Shown here piece by piece: positions 1 through 12,856 of a DNA stretch of 64,000 nucleotides. How positions within the stretch are numbered: the first letter of the stretch is position 1; every line of letters starts with the position of its first letter. Source of the stretch: Certhia americana (lineage: Eukaryota; Chordata; Aves; Passeriformes; Certhiidae). The notes below the pieces were generated by a model that searched no databases, was not told the origin of the DNA, and saw nothing but the letters and a program-made list of their open reading frames with translations. The position numbers and the translations under genes were made by a program. Location of the stretch: positions 3,194,242 to 3,258,241 of the forward strand of contig CM031861.1 in the NCBI GenBank assembly GCA_018697195.1. Reading direction: 5' to 3'.

Positions 1-2783
1 TTATTTACTTGATGGAGTGTAGTTCTACGTGCTATCTTTTTAGAAAGAAAGAAAATGGTGTCTCTCCCAGCAGAAGGGTTTTGCAAAAGGAATCTATTGC
101 CATTACACTATCTGAGATGAATCTGTTTGAGTCAAGAGGCCTTAAATTAATGGGAATTTTTGCTAGTAAAATAAGCGAGTCTGCAGTTGTGGAAGATGGA
201 TATTGTTCCACAGAAATCAGCTGCACTGTGCTTTAATTAAAAATAAGGCAGCTGAACCATTTTATCATATGTTGGTGCCCTTATTATTTCTGTGTCGCTG
301 AAGCATTAAATAGGTACAAAAATCCCTTCTTACCTCTACTACAGGCTAGACAGTATTGCCATTAGTGTAAACGTGACTCTAGTCTGTCACAAATGTCACA
401 TATAATGCCAGTTGTGCTGTTGCAGGTGTTTCAAAAGTGAAGCATGAATGTTAATGTTCTACAGCTTGTTCAATTTTAATGAAGCAGGTTGTTTTCCACT
501 TTTTGATGTCTGCAGTGGTGGAGTCCAGAGGGGTGTTGGTGCCTGTGGAAGGCAGTGTGTGGTCTTGCCTCAGAACAGCTTTTGTCTGCAAGGCAGAACT
601 CATATCCAAGCCACGGCATGTAAAAAATAACTGGGTATGGGACCTCCAGTCTTGGCTTTTTCCTGTCCATCACTTCAGAGCCTTCAGCTGCTGTGAGATC
701 TTGGCCAGCAGCAGTGATTACAGTGCAGGTCTCTTCCAGCTGCATTTTACAGGAGTCCCGTAGTCCCAACTCCATTTCCCAGTAGCCAGTTGGATCCTTA
801 TCAGGTATATACAGGTACATTTCCCATCCATGGTGCCCTGGCCTTCCTTTATTTTGGCCCTCAGCAGGGTGCCTTTGCTGGCCTGTGTCCTGCACACCCC
901 CACTGCTGTTTGTCCTCTTCTCTCCTCACCCTCCAGCCCAATAGCTGCACTCAATAGTAAGAGCTTTTACCAATTCTCCAAGTCTGGATCTTAGTATAAT
1001 TCAGTTCAATTTAAACACTAATCAGTCAATTTATCATCTTGTTAACATCAAGGCTGGCACTTTCTATAGAGACAGCTGTTGTGTGCTGTAACCCTGAAGA
1101 TCCCCATCATGTCTTTGTAAATAAGAATTCAGTGAACAGTTTAAAAAGATGGTAAATACTGTTTGTGTTTTCACTTAAATTAATCTGTTTAAGGATTATT
1201 TTTTTTTTGCATGTATCCTTTGTGTACAGTATAACATTTGCAATCTGGCAAATGATTCTGTGCCTCTAAACTAGGAAATAGTATAATTTATCTAAGCTGT
1301 GGGGTTTTCAGTGTATGCTCCTATAGATGTTGCTAAGCCTGAGTGGATGAGCCATTGCCTTTCTGAAACTGCACAGTGGTTAAAAAGAAAATGCAGGCCT
1401 TAATATCTTATTTGGTCAACACCTGGTTGGTGGAGTTCAAATCAATTAGGCAGCATGTATGGTTGGACTTGTTTTCCCTCAAAATAATGTGCTTTGGTGA
1501 ATATTGAGAGTGATCTGCTGATGTTCTAAATGCATGTCATGCCTGGCTAACTGCTGACAAATGCTGTTGAAATTGGACGGATTTAACCTGTAAAACTTGG
1601 TGTTGGACTTTTTTACTTTTAAATAATTATTATTATTTACTGAATTATTATTGTTCACTAAATATTTTACTATTAATAAATACTGTTTACTGAACTGGTG
1701 CTCTGCATGCCATCAAAATGAAAAGACTTCAGAAGTCTTAGCAGATTTGCAGCATCTAAAGAGCTGGCATAGTGAACCTTTCTACTTACAGATGGACAAG
1801 TTAAGAGTTATTGAAATCTCTAATGTAAATTGCTTCTACATTGCTCTTGTAGCTAAAATTTTGTTCTGCACACGGACAACAGCTAGATGGTCTTCTGCCC
1901 ATTTAGTACAGCTGGCATCTCCTCAGAGTACAGCTGCATCAGCTTCTGAGACATTTCCATTTTCTGTAATGATAAAGCATAATTATTTTAAATGACTTTG
2001 CTGCTTCTGGAAGCAGATTCTTTCATTACTTTATGAATTTTTAGAGTGTAAGTAAAACATGTGAGTACAGAGTATGTCATCCAGATGGATATGAGCTGAA
2101 AAATGGATTTTATCGTGTGGGATCCAGGAGGAGCACAGTGGAGAGTGCAAGGGCAGTGTATCCACTGGGCTCTGTTGGTGTTCTCCATGGATAGTATGAA
2201 GTTGTCTAAACTGGTTCAGATGCTTTTTATTTTTATTTTTAGGCTGAGCCCACACCACCTGACTCCTGTACTGCTGCCGTACCACGCGTGCCGTGTGTTT
2301 AAAATGTTAACTGCACTGAAGTTGGCTATCAGGCTGCTGGTGCTTGGCTATGTGTTCCTAATTAGATGGATAATCACTTGAACATTGCCTAAAGTTTTAC
2401 TTTGGGAATTTGGCTCTTATAAACCCCATTTTATAATTAGTTTATTTGCATTCTCTTTATTCCTTATTAATAAATCATGGCTCAGATTGAGCCGACTACT
2501 TTGATCGTGGGGTCTGGTGATGCACAGAGAGTTTTGTTCCCTGATGGCATTTGGAATGGAGTGCTGTGGCAGTGCAAGGAAGCGTGCCTGGACACAGTTT
2601 GAGGAATTTTTGTGATTCTGGGTATCATATCGTCCTCATGAACAGCTCCCTCCTGTTTGTATGTGGCATGTTCATTAAGCCAGCGAGGTGAGGTCATCCC
2701 TCGGTGAATCCCTGGGGGCACGACCTCACGGTGGAACTCTGGCACTGGGATATCAGTGCTCTGGGGCAGCTGTTACCATCGAT
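1..2783. other. Unique non-coding stretch, no gene seen
   Basis: I recognise no repeat family or exon. Most of it is AT-rich. The segment at about 476-954 is more GC-rich and holds overlapping open frames on both strands, of 139 and 78 codons on the minus strand and 94 on the plus strand, none with a protein family I know. The longest is within chance expectation. Confidence 0.6.
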
Positions 2784-2819
2784 TTTCATTTATTTATTTA
2801 TTTACTTATTTATTTATTA
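2784..2819. repeat. (ATTT)n microsatellite
   Basis: About eight units of ATTT/TTTA, with one T-to-C interruption near the middle. A simple tetranucleotide repeat of ordinary type. Confidence 0.9.
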
Positions 2820-5800
2820 AACTCCAGGAAACGTGTTTCAACCGAGGGAGAGGCCAGCAAACATTTTGCTTCCAGGAAGCAGCAGTTTGGGAAATAATCC
2901 TCTAATGATGGATAATGACAGGGAAAGAAAACCCCACTAAACCAAGAAATAAACAGGGAACTCACGGGAATCAAAGAACTTAATGAGAAATAATGATTGT
3001 TCTGTCATACTTTGGCAAATGCTTTGACTTGTTCTAGGTGGCTGTGTATCAGAGAGCTGAAATTTCAGCCTCTTCTTTTGGACCCATCTCTTTTCCCTGA
3101 GGCTAGCTGACCCTAAGGCACTTCTCATCTCCTGCAATCCATAAGCCTGAAACCTCCTCTGAAGAAAATGGTTTGCAGTGGAGAGAGGATGCTTTCTACT
3201 GCTGCTACAGTTTCTTTTCTATCTCTTTTGGTAGCACAGAGCTGCCAGGGTACATGGTTGAAACCTCCTCCCTTCTGCTGCAGGCAGGGGTGCCCATCTT
3301 CTTGGCACGTGCTCTGTGAAAATACGAGTGAAAATTAATTCTCGTCTTTTCCATAAATTCAAATACCACCGCTTTGAGTGCAAGAAATCACTCCAGCCAA
3401 AAGGTCTCTGTGGCTTGAAATACTTTAAGGCCTGTAAATCCTTCAGGGATCAGGTTCGTTTACCTGAGTACACTCCACACTTAATAAGAATTGCTTCATG
3501 GCATTTCTGCACTTGAGGCAAGAGGGACACGTAGGAAGGGCTCTTTCAGCTACATCAGTGAACTTCTGCCTGACCTTTGATGTAATCCTGCTCGGCTACA
3601 GCTTCATTGTATATGGAACGGGGGAAAATATCAAGAGCTGCATCTCATTCACAGAAGCGCTTTGAAGTTAAATTCCCCATTATAAAACAGTTTTAGATCC
3701 CTGGAGGGAAAACAGCAGAACTGCAAGCTGCTAGTCACTTACATATTGCATACATGAAGCAGGAGGAAAGTTACATCTACATTGTATTAGGATATACTTT
3801 GTCTAAAGGGTTGGGTCTAAATGTAATAGCTGAACAAGAATGAGTGGGCTCATTATGGTTCAGTGGTGTAAAATTGAGTTGGAAGCAGATATTTTTTTGA
3901 TAGAGTTTGAAATGATAATAATTCTGACAGAGATGCCGATCAAAGAAAAGACCTGAAAGAGGGGTGGGATGGTTTTTATGTATGGACACAAGGGTCATGC
4001 CTTTCTTCCTACCTGCTCTCTGTTGCACCTATTTCCTGCATACAAGGCTACAAACACAGTAGCTGTATCTGGGTGCCTGAAGCCCTGAGTACAAATATTC
4101 TTATCGTGCAGGGGGTACATCTCACATATTCAGTGAAGGTTTATCAGGAGATTATGGCAATAAGCAGTCATGAAGCCAGACTTCCTTATCCTGCATCTCT
4201 GATGCCTGATATGTGTGCAAATTGGGTAACCTGGAAGCCAAGAGAATGGTCTGTGATGTCTCCCATACAGAGTTCTGCAGTGAAATGTAGGCAGCTGTGA
4301 TTCCTGTCCACCTTAACCTCTGCCTCCCCATTACCCAACCACTGCTGTAACTGGATGGGCAGGAGAAATTCAAAATTCAGGGAAGTGTATAGAAGTGTTC
4401 TACATTAGTGGCTTGCTAAAAGAAACAAACCCAAAGCAGCCCCTGTATCTGAGCAGAAAGAAATGGAAGAGCCCAGCCTTGTTCTAATTTCCCTCTTTCT
4501 TATTACTGCATGTGGTTTAATGGCTTTGAGCAGCTTCATGTGTTAGTGCTAAAATGAGCAATGGAGCAGTATTCACAGCTTAAGTCACTTAAATGGTTAA
4601 AGTTTAATTTGTTCTTGCAATTAATTCATTCCCAGTGGCAGTGGCAATGGTGCTGAGATAAGGCTTGTTTGTATCATTGAATTGCTGGTGTTTGTTGCCA
4701 TAAAGTAGAGTAAGAGCTGATGTTTTCTTGAGTCAGAAAAGATTAGCTTGATTCTGCATACTGAGAAAGTATATCAGTGTAATTGCAGTATTGCTTTTCA
4801 AACAGGAGCTGGTTTACAGAACTTCTGTTACCCATTTAATGGATTTATTTATTGTCAGGGAATAAAAGTATTAAGGTACTAACAAGCATGGGTAATCTCT
4901 AAATAATATTTTTTTAATTATTTCTTTTTAATAGCAATCAATTCAGGTTGTCTTTTTGCTCAGTCTGATTTCAGTGGAATTAAATTTCCCCTTTGGACAC
5001 AGTAAGAGTAGAATTGGTAAAACTAAGGTGCTGAAATTTGCTATAAACCAGGCTTTGCTGCGGTGCCACATGGCAAGAGGAACCTCCTTCTGTACTGATC
5101 TAATAATTGTATTAATTGGAGGAGTGGTGAACTCTTTCTTTTCCCCTCCTCTTCATATTACATTCTAAACCTGTTCTTTCCAGTCTGTATCAGGAAAATC
5201 CTCCTAGTGCCAGCCAGCTGTTAGCTACACCAGTGGCAAGCTGAGTTGATTCACAGAATGTGACAGATGTGATATCCCAATCCTTAGCTCTGGACATTGC
5301 AACAAACTCAAATTGTGGCCTGTGGTACTTTTTTCACTCACGTGATTCACAATCATCCTCTGTCTAACCTTAAAATTCCTGCCGAAGTTTTAGGGCCCTC
5401 TCTGTTTCATTTGTGTTGTACCTTGGCATGAATTCATCTATTTGTAGATAAGCTTGAAACTTTCCAGGCTATTTGAGCAACTCTGTAGAACATAGACCTG
5501 CAAAACTGCAACAGCAAAGGAGGGCCTTCACAGCCACAGAAGAGGAGAGAACCAAATTATTGAAGCATCATCTGCTTTCCTGGAAACCAGAGACAAACTG
5601 AAACATGCCTGTACCATGCAGGTATCCTGGGAATTTAAGCACACAGTGTGTATATATATATATTGTAATTCCAAGAACTTCAGCTGGTACAGAGAAATGT
5701 AGGAGAGTTGTCAGCCTTCCTCATGTTTGTAAGTGGAAATAAAAAGCAGACGTGCTGTAATACTAAAAGTAATTTATTAAACCTGCCATTTGGTCATCTG

Positions 5801-6529
5801 TTTGGAGATGGAGAAGGGAAATCACAGAGAATACTCATAACATGCTTATTCACGAATTCGTGGGGGCCTTCAGCAGGTATCATCTGTTTTCATGCAGGAT
5901 GACAGGTTATTAGTAACATTTGTAGGGACTTAAAATGCAGAACATGCCAGAAGAAAACATGTCCCTCTGATTTGTGGTGCCCATGGGAGCCATTTTCTTC
6001 AGAGGGTCATTTTATTTTGTAATAATTGGATGCTATCATTGATTTGAGCTCCAAGCCACCTGGTATCTTACTTAAGGCCAGTGTTTGCTGTCTAAGATGA
6101 CACAATCTTTCCCATTTGGGCTGATCCTGAAAGTCATCTGGGGAGCTTAGAGCAGAAAGCACTGCTTTATATAAAATGCCTGTGCAGCTTAACATTCTTC
6201 TAAGAAAATTGTCTTTATATAAAAATTACTAATTTTATGGCATTAGCAATTCTCAAACTGTTTTCCCTCTATACAGAAATGCTACTGTTTCTCTAATATA
6301 ATTTAAAAACATTTAAACTTTATCCTAATGTTGAAGCTCCATGCAAAATGTAAATGTTACCTTGATTGAACAGTGCCTCCACTGACTTCAGGCCTCTTTA
6401 GTTTGTCCTTGCAAAGTATTCATTTTTTTAAAAAAGGGCAGAAAACAATGTTTTAAAAAATGCTGGAATTGGTGGACCTTGTCATGACATCAAATGAACA
6501 TTTTCTTACTTGATTTTGTCTGCAGTCCA

Positions 6530-6660
6530 GTAAATGCCTTGCTCTTTGAAACGATGATGATAGATGTGGAAAGTGATTAGCCAACTAATTAACAAGCCAT
6601 TATACTTACTAATCACAGAAGGACATAGTATATCAGCAAAAGGATTGCTTCACGCTGCTT
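6530..6660. promoter_or_regulatory. Candidate conserved non-coding block
   Basis: An AT-rich block with GATTAG and CTAATTAA within 20 bases of each other and further ATTA cores, the usual look of vertebrate developmental enhancers bound by homeodomain factors. Conservation cannot be judged from one sequence, so this is composition-based inference only. Confidence 0.2.
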
Positions 6661-6963
6661 AGGAAAAACAGCAAGGTGCATTTCTTTTTTTTTATCCTTT
6701 TTTTTTCTAAAAACATCTTTTCAGTTGATGGAGAATGGTATTAATGTCTGTAGGCTGATGTCACAGCCAGCCACTGGTCTCTCACACAGCTGGGTAGTTA
6801 GAGAGCTGTAGTGGCAATCAAGGGCCCAGATTTATGTGGATCTAAACAATTTTAGATATGGCCAAATGAAAGTTAATAATAAAAAGGAATTCAGCTGTGA
6901 AATGAAGTTCCAGAAATGAGCTAAACCAGTTTCCTTGCCTTCATTCCATGCAGCAGCAATCAC

Positions 6964-6977
6964 CTCTCTCTCTCTCT
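6964..6977. repeat. (CT)7 microsatellite
   Basis: Seven perfect CT units. Short simple repeat. Confidence 0.85.
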
Positions 6978-7254
6978 TTGTGTTTTATGTCCTTATTTAT
7001 GGATGTAAAAGATGGAGGTGAGAGGAGATGATCTAAATGTACACTGGGATTAGAAGATTTATTTTTTATTATTTCTCCTCTTGCAATAATTTCAGGAAAT
7101 GCAAAGAAATAACCTTTAAAAGGCAATAAACAGAATACGTTCCTTTTACAGGTATTCTCTCTTAACGTACTCTTAATAGCATGAAGCAGCATTCAGTCAC
7201 TGAAATAGAAACCCCTGTGAGTAAAACTAGAAGGAATTATTGCTTTTGTCTTGA

Positions 7255-7340
7255 ATCATAGAATCACAGAGTCCTCTAGGTTGGAAAATGCCTCTAAGGT
7301 CACGGAGTCCAACTGCTAGCACAGACCAAAAAGCTTTGCC
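7255..7340 (-). mobile_element. CR1 LINE 3' end fragment
   Basis: Begins with ATCATAGAATCACAGAG, the reversed CR1 3' terminus, followed by the reversed 3'-UTR block (GTTGGAAAATGCC, then GAGTCCAAC). The element is therefore on the minus strand with its 3' end at the left. Only about 85 bases are recognisable. The copy is severely 5' truncated, as is normal for CR1, and carries several substitutions from the usual pattern. Confidence 0.8.
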
Positions 7341-8010
7341 ATTTATGGTGTGCTACAAAGTAAAAGAAATATAATTATAAAATTGTCCAGGCCTTTTGCT
7401 GAGCTGAAACACAGCACTTACCCAATCTCATGCCTAAAGTGACTCCTTCCTGTGACTCCTGCAGGCTCTCAAGGTCAGCTGCATTCATTTGATGCTAATG
7501 TGCTTTGGAAAACCAATGCAATCAATATTAGCTCCTGTGCTTATCTGCTGCCAAGGAGTTCCCTGTGCAATTTCTATTCAATTTTACTTCTCTTGAGCTA
7601 GTTTAATGCAAAACCAATACATCTTGTGGAAGAACAGATGCACACAGAAACAATCACTGACTAATTTTGTAGTGGCTACCTGTCTGTTAATAACCATTCT
7701 GATAGTAATTATCTGTAGAACAATATACACAGATCCATTGTGTACAAAGAACAAAACTAGGCTGCTGATGCTGCCAGACTAATTTATATTGCTAGTGTTA
7801 GTTTTTCAAGTTACCTGGAAACTGCTGAAGACAGACTTAATTAAGAGTACGGTGCATCTTTTAAAACCTGAATATTCAGTGATCTGAAATACTCAGTGCC
7901 AAGATCATTCTCTTGGCCTGATGCTTTGCCAGCCAGGAGAGGAATACCCTGTTTAAAACCTCACAGAGAGAATTTTACCTGGTTCCTTAGAGCCACTCTT
8001 CAGGAACAAA
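7341..8010. other. Unique non-coding stretch between two CR1 pieces
   Basis: No gene seen. The part near 7460-7640 is AT-rich with CCAAT-like and ATTA-like motifs and could be conserved, but I have no direct support for this. Confidence 0.5.
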
Positions 8011-8405
8011 AAATGATCAGAGGGATGATCCCTTGTATGAGGACAGATCGGGAGATTGGGGTTGGTCACCTGCAGAAGGAAAGGCTCCAGGAGAGCTTGT
8101 TGTAGCCTTTCAGTACTTTAAGGGGGCTTATAAGAAAAATGGGGACAGACTTTTGACTGGAGCCTGTAGTGAAGGGACAAGAGATAATATTGTTTTAAAC
8201 TGAAAGAGGGTAGATCACACTACAAAAAAGAATGTTCTTTTGCAATGGAGATGGTAAAATACCAGCCAGAGAGGTGGTAGATGCCCCATCCCTGGAAACA
8301 TTCAAAGTTAGGCTGGTCAGGGCCCTGAGCAGCCTGATCTTAGTCCCTGCTCATTGCAGGGGGGGTTGGTGACCTTTAAAGGTCCCTTCCAACCCAAACT
8401 CTTGT
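8011..8405 (+). mobile_element. CR1 LINE fragment, 3' part, plus strand
   Basis: Follows the CR1 3' region in order: GGGAGATTGGGGTTGGTCACC, a CTCCAGGAGAGCTTG segment, TTTCAGTACTTTAAGGGGGC, GATGCCCCATCCCTGGAAAC, then GGTCCCTTCCAACCC near the 3' end. Substitutions and small gaps throughout make it an old, dead copy with no open reading frame. The terminal ATTCTGTG repeat has been lost or is unrecognisable. Confidence 0.9.
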
Positions 8406-11279
8406 GTAAAAAGCTGTGTGACCAAATACTGACAGTGGTGTGTGTCTGGCAGGAGTCATTTGGCTGGAGAAGAGTTTGATGTTTCTACCAAGGGCACTTC
8501 AGATTTAAGCCCTCCACCGAATGTTTTATTGCAGGACAGTTTTTAAGTACTAAATCCATTAAAATCCTAAAGGGCAGGTATTTACTACTTGGCTGCTTTG
8601 AGAGTGTTCTGAGGAAGATCTTGACACACAGTCCTGTGCTGACTGTCTCCCACAATGGGCTGTTTCTGAAAGCTGACTAACCTCTTGCAAGACCTTGTCA
8701 GGAAGGAATCTGAAGGGATATCTTTTTCCATCCATGCCACCAATGAAAAGTCAATTTGGTGGGTATTACATTCTTACATGCTGGGGACTGATTTTGGAGT
8801 TATTAAATGAAATCAGGCTCAATCTATGACTTGGTTGCCTGCAGTTTCACACAACGTTGCTCTTTTGCAGCAAGCCGTGGAAAACTGCTTATTGATAAAA
8901 TACTTTATCTGCAAGAGCTGGATGATCTGATGCTGTAGAGGCTAGGGGATAATTTAATTTTCTTGGAGGATTTGCTGGTGTGTCTATGTGACTGTAGAAA
9001 TGTAAGAGCTTTCTTACAGTTCTTCTTAATTGTGTCTTGAAGACGCCTTGCTCGAGCATGCCAGACGTGCTAACACCATGTGTGGACATCTGGTCACTGC
9101 TCTGAGGCAAACAGGGCCATCTGCTGAAGCAAAACCAATTCGTCCAGGTTTTCTTCACGGCCTCTTGTGCACTCAGTAGTTGAGTCCAACTCTGCTTAGT
9201 ACAGCAGATCTAATGGAATCTGCAGGTCCGTAGCCTGTAGCAATCTCCCAAACCCGTGTAATTAAAAACTAAACATTTGTGTTGTCTGTAGTTTCCAGTC
9301 ACAGCTGAGGTGTCAAATTTTCCCTTTCCCAGGTCTGTCATCTCTGGCAGTTTTGAAGACCCTCATAGCCAGCCTAATTAAATGATCAAAACTACTGCTT
9401 CCATCTTCCATAGCTTGTTCTCTTTCCTTTACCCTGTATTTTCCAGAACTTAACAAAGCAATAAAAACAGTAATTAGTGCTCTAATTGGTTATAAATAAT
9501 AATATAACAGACTTTCTGTCAAAATAACAACCACAAGGCAATATGCTCATTGAGAATCTTAAATTCCCAGCACTAAGGCGGTTCAAAGTAGTAAATTATA
9601 TTACAGCAATTTGCTTCAAAGAAGTATAACCTGTGAATTTATTTTATCCTGACAGCTGTGACAGGCTGCACTCCTAAGTGTGTATTTGTTTCAGGTCTGG
9701 CTGCTCATTTCTCTTCTTCTTCTGATCCATACTGCCAATTAAAAGGTCGCATCTGTGCCTAATTTTAAATTTTCACTCTTTGCTGTGTACCAAATTCATA
9801 AGCTCCGTGTTTTGGGTATTCCCCTCAGCTTCACAATCCTGGTGAAATCTCAGCAGCCCCGGACGTGGTGGTGTCACCAGTGTTTTCTTTGTCTCTTGCA
9901 GTTGGTAAATTATTAATGATGCCACTAAAGGGGAGCAGGGTGGGGGTGCTGGGAGGGCAGCGTGGGCATGGGGAACTTGGGGGAGCCCTGAGCAGCTGAA
10001 GGGGGTGCAGATGGCAGGGAGGCACAGATCAGTGACCACCAGCCTTCCCCATGTTGATATTTCTTTTTTTAAATGATTTTAAATTTTTTTTTTTTCCTGA
10101 GGGCAGGACAAAAGGGTATTTTCCAGCAGCAACGCTGGAAAGGAAGCAGATGGATGGAATATGTGAGGAGAGCTTGTGGCAGTGAGAATTTGTACTTTAT
10201 AGCTGCTGATAGTTGAGCATTCTTAATGTTTTTATTCATACTTAAACCTCTGAAAATGGATTGAAATGTTGCCTGACGTCTCCCCTTTCCAAATTAACAG
10301 AAGTGCAGTGGGGAAGGACCCCTAATGTTTAACACTTGCCTGCTGGTTTAGATGCTGCACAGCACTGATGTCTTTTATTGACACACAGTGCTCTCTGCCA
10401 TTCATGAGCAACGATGAGGTAATCTAGAGACAGGTCTCTCTCCACCCACCCAAAAGTGATAAATACAACCTTTGGCAGAATCCTCAGCTTGCTCATTTGC
10501 CATAAAACCCTTGAGAAATCTCTCGTATGTATGAGACACAGCTGCAACCAACAGCAGTGTTCACTGCATATATATATTTTTCTTTTTCTTACAGGGAAAC
10601 TGTGACATTGCTAACTGAATTATTTAATGCTGTAGGGTTCTTATAAATTTACAGACTTTCTTGGTAACTGTTAACACTTGATAATGCATATGGAGGCTGG
10701 TTTTAGTTTAAAAGTATCATAGTTTACAGTGTGATCTCTAAGAAAGGGGAGGGGGAGAGGCTTTTTATCCCTCCCTTTTCACTCTTGTAGGTGCTCACAC
10801 TGAAGCTCTGTCATTTTGGCTATTACAAGGGCAGGGGAGTAAAGGAGTCAGCAGTACATCCCAGCTAAAAGGCATAATCTGAGATTAGAGCTGTTGCTTT
10901 TTCCAAAACACACTGATTCAGGAGAAAGTGTTGCCCAGGAAGGTTGACTCAGCTCTTTCTTCTTCCAAGGCAACGTACCCCAGAGGCCATCCCACCTCAA
11001 TAGGGTTGTGTTCTCAGTGTTGAAACAAAGAGGTTTGTTTGCTCAAAATAATTATTGTGCCTGTCCTGGTGTGCTTCCCAAGGCTTCTGGAAGCAGAACT
11101 CAGACTGTTCTGACTTGTCTGCTGAAGCACAGCCTGTCACTTTCTCCCCTAGCCCTGGTCATGGCCGTGTTTCAGTAATTCTGCAGGGATTTGCAGATAC
11201 TTACACTTTTAATTTATTTCAAATGGAAGTTATTTCTTAGTGGAATTTGTGTCCTAATACTTACTAAAGCATGTTAACA

Positions 11280-11310
<31 letters not shown>

Positions 11311-12704
11311 GATTAAAGTAATTACGAATCTGTTTGAAATTACAGAAGAAATACTGACCCAGGCAGCCCAAGAAGAATCAGTTAGACTGGCAGTTTTCAT
11401 CCAGTGGATTTGTAAAAACATCTTAGCATTTTCTACAGGGTGCTTTTTCTCAATAGCACTGTTCTTGGGACATTCAGTGTGCAAATGGGTTGATAAAGGC
11501 AAAGCCTGGTGAGCTCTGTGTGTCAGAGGGAAGGTGTGATACAGGCAACTTGAACTTGACAGTTGCCCTGTTGGTGCAGTTGCTTTCCTCGTGTTGTGGT
11601 ATAAGTCATAGCATATAAAACATTGCTAAAATATTGTAAATACCTCCTTAGACCCTTAAAGGTGACTGTGAGGAGAGGTGGATGCTCTTCAAGTATTAAT
11701 TCTCTTTGTCATGCACATCCTATGAGTATCTCACTGGAGACTGTCTTTCCTTATAAAATACATCAGTTGCCTAATGAAAATGCTTTAACTGTGATGGCAC
11801 ATGGCAAAAATGATCCCTTCTTGCTAAAGGTTACAGGGCAGGGAAATTATGGCTATTGTCCATCCTGCCCCCAGAATGCTCGATGGGAAGGATATGTGGT
11901 GAATGTATGTACCATTCACATTGGGACGTATAATTTACCTGTATATCAGAACTGAATCAAGGAGCTTTGTTGGTAACTCTTGCTTGGTTTGACTCACAAG
12001 CCCACTGAAGCGGGTCTGAGTTAAAAGCAGTTTGTCTTGTTGGAATGTAGCTCCAGGTGGGGATTCAGCTGGAAAAGGAAATCTTAAATTGTAATTCTTT
12101 TCCCAGTGTCTTGAGGTGGGTCTGTTTGGTGAGGGCATTTTCCATGTGAGTAGCAATAGACCGAGCTCAACAGGATTTTGTTGCTGTTTAAAGGGCAGAA
12201 CCTGCCCTCTGCTGGGTTCTGCAAGTACTGAGACACCGATAATTTACAGAGCTCCACATTAGCACTAATAAAATGCGTATTTTGCTATAATCCACTTTTG
12301 CAGGTCTGCCCCAAATTTGCTGAGTTATTCTTCTGTGTTTCAACACGCTGACTTTCTAAAAGCACATTAAACTATCTCACTGAAAATGAGCAGACAGAAA
12401 AGAGCACTGTTGTTGCCTCAGAGATGACTTCCAAGTTATAAAGTGCAGATTAAACCTGGATGTTTGAGTTTTAGCTAGAATGTGTAGGTGTAGACTTGGA
12501 ACAACAATCAGAGGTGAGTTTCTAATGTGGCATTGTATAGAAAGGTGTTGTATAATGCTGGAGTTAAAAGTCTTGTAAAAATTTATATGTACCCAAACCA
12601 ACTCAGAGGAGTGGCTTTGCAGAGCCTGACTTGCAAGTGAAGTGTTAGGAGCAAAAAGCTGGCTGGAAATGGCTCTGAGCTGTCATTATCTTACAGTGGT
12701 CAGA
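8406..12704. other. Unique non-coding stretch
   Basis: No gene and no interspersed repeat recognised apart from the T27 run at 11284. A GC-richer pocket lies at about 9830-10040. An open frame of 67 codons follows the T-run (11309-11512) but has no recognisable relatives. Confidence 0.55.
11284..11310. repeat. T27 homopolymer
   Basis: Twenty-seven consecutive T, the longest homopolymer in the window. It could be a simple repeat or the reversed poly(A) tail of an old retrocopy, but no retrocopy body was recognised beside it. Confidence 0.9.
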
Positions 12705-12856
12705 CACTGAGGGTGGTAAAACATTGGCACAGGTTGTGTGGAGCGGTGGTGGATCCCCATCACACTGAGCAACCTGATCTAGCTGAAGATGTCCCTGCTG
12801 TTGGGATGACCTCTAAAAGTCCTTCCAACCCAAGCCATCCTGTGATTCTGTGATTG
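12705..12856 (+). mobile_element. CR1 LINE 3' end fragment, plus strand
   Basis: Shows a CACTGAGGGTGGTAAAACA segment, a degenerate GGATCCCCATC block, GAGCAACCTGATCTAGCTGAAGATGTCCCTGC, and the terminus CCTTCCAACCCAAGCCATCCTGTGATTCTGTGATTG with two copies of the ATTCTGTG terminal repeat. Old and 5' truncated. Confidence 0.88.

Larger units (their letters stand above)
2820..7254. other. Unique AT-rich non-coding stretch
   Basis: No gene and no interspersed repeat recognised. It holds a short TA run at 5650-5662, a (CT)7 run at 6964-6977 and a homeodomain-site-rich block at 6530-6660 that could be a conserved element. Open frames are all under 90 codons and unrecognised. Confidence 0.6.

Noticed and set aside
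11284..11512. T27 as reversed poly(A) tail of a processed pseudogene
   Set aside because: No coding similarity was found on the minus strand beside it, and the frame at 11309-11512 reads the other way.
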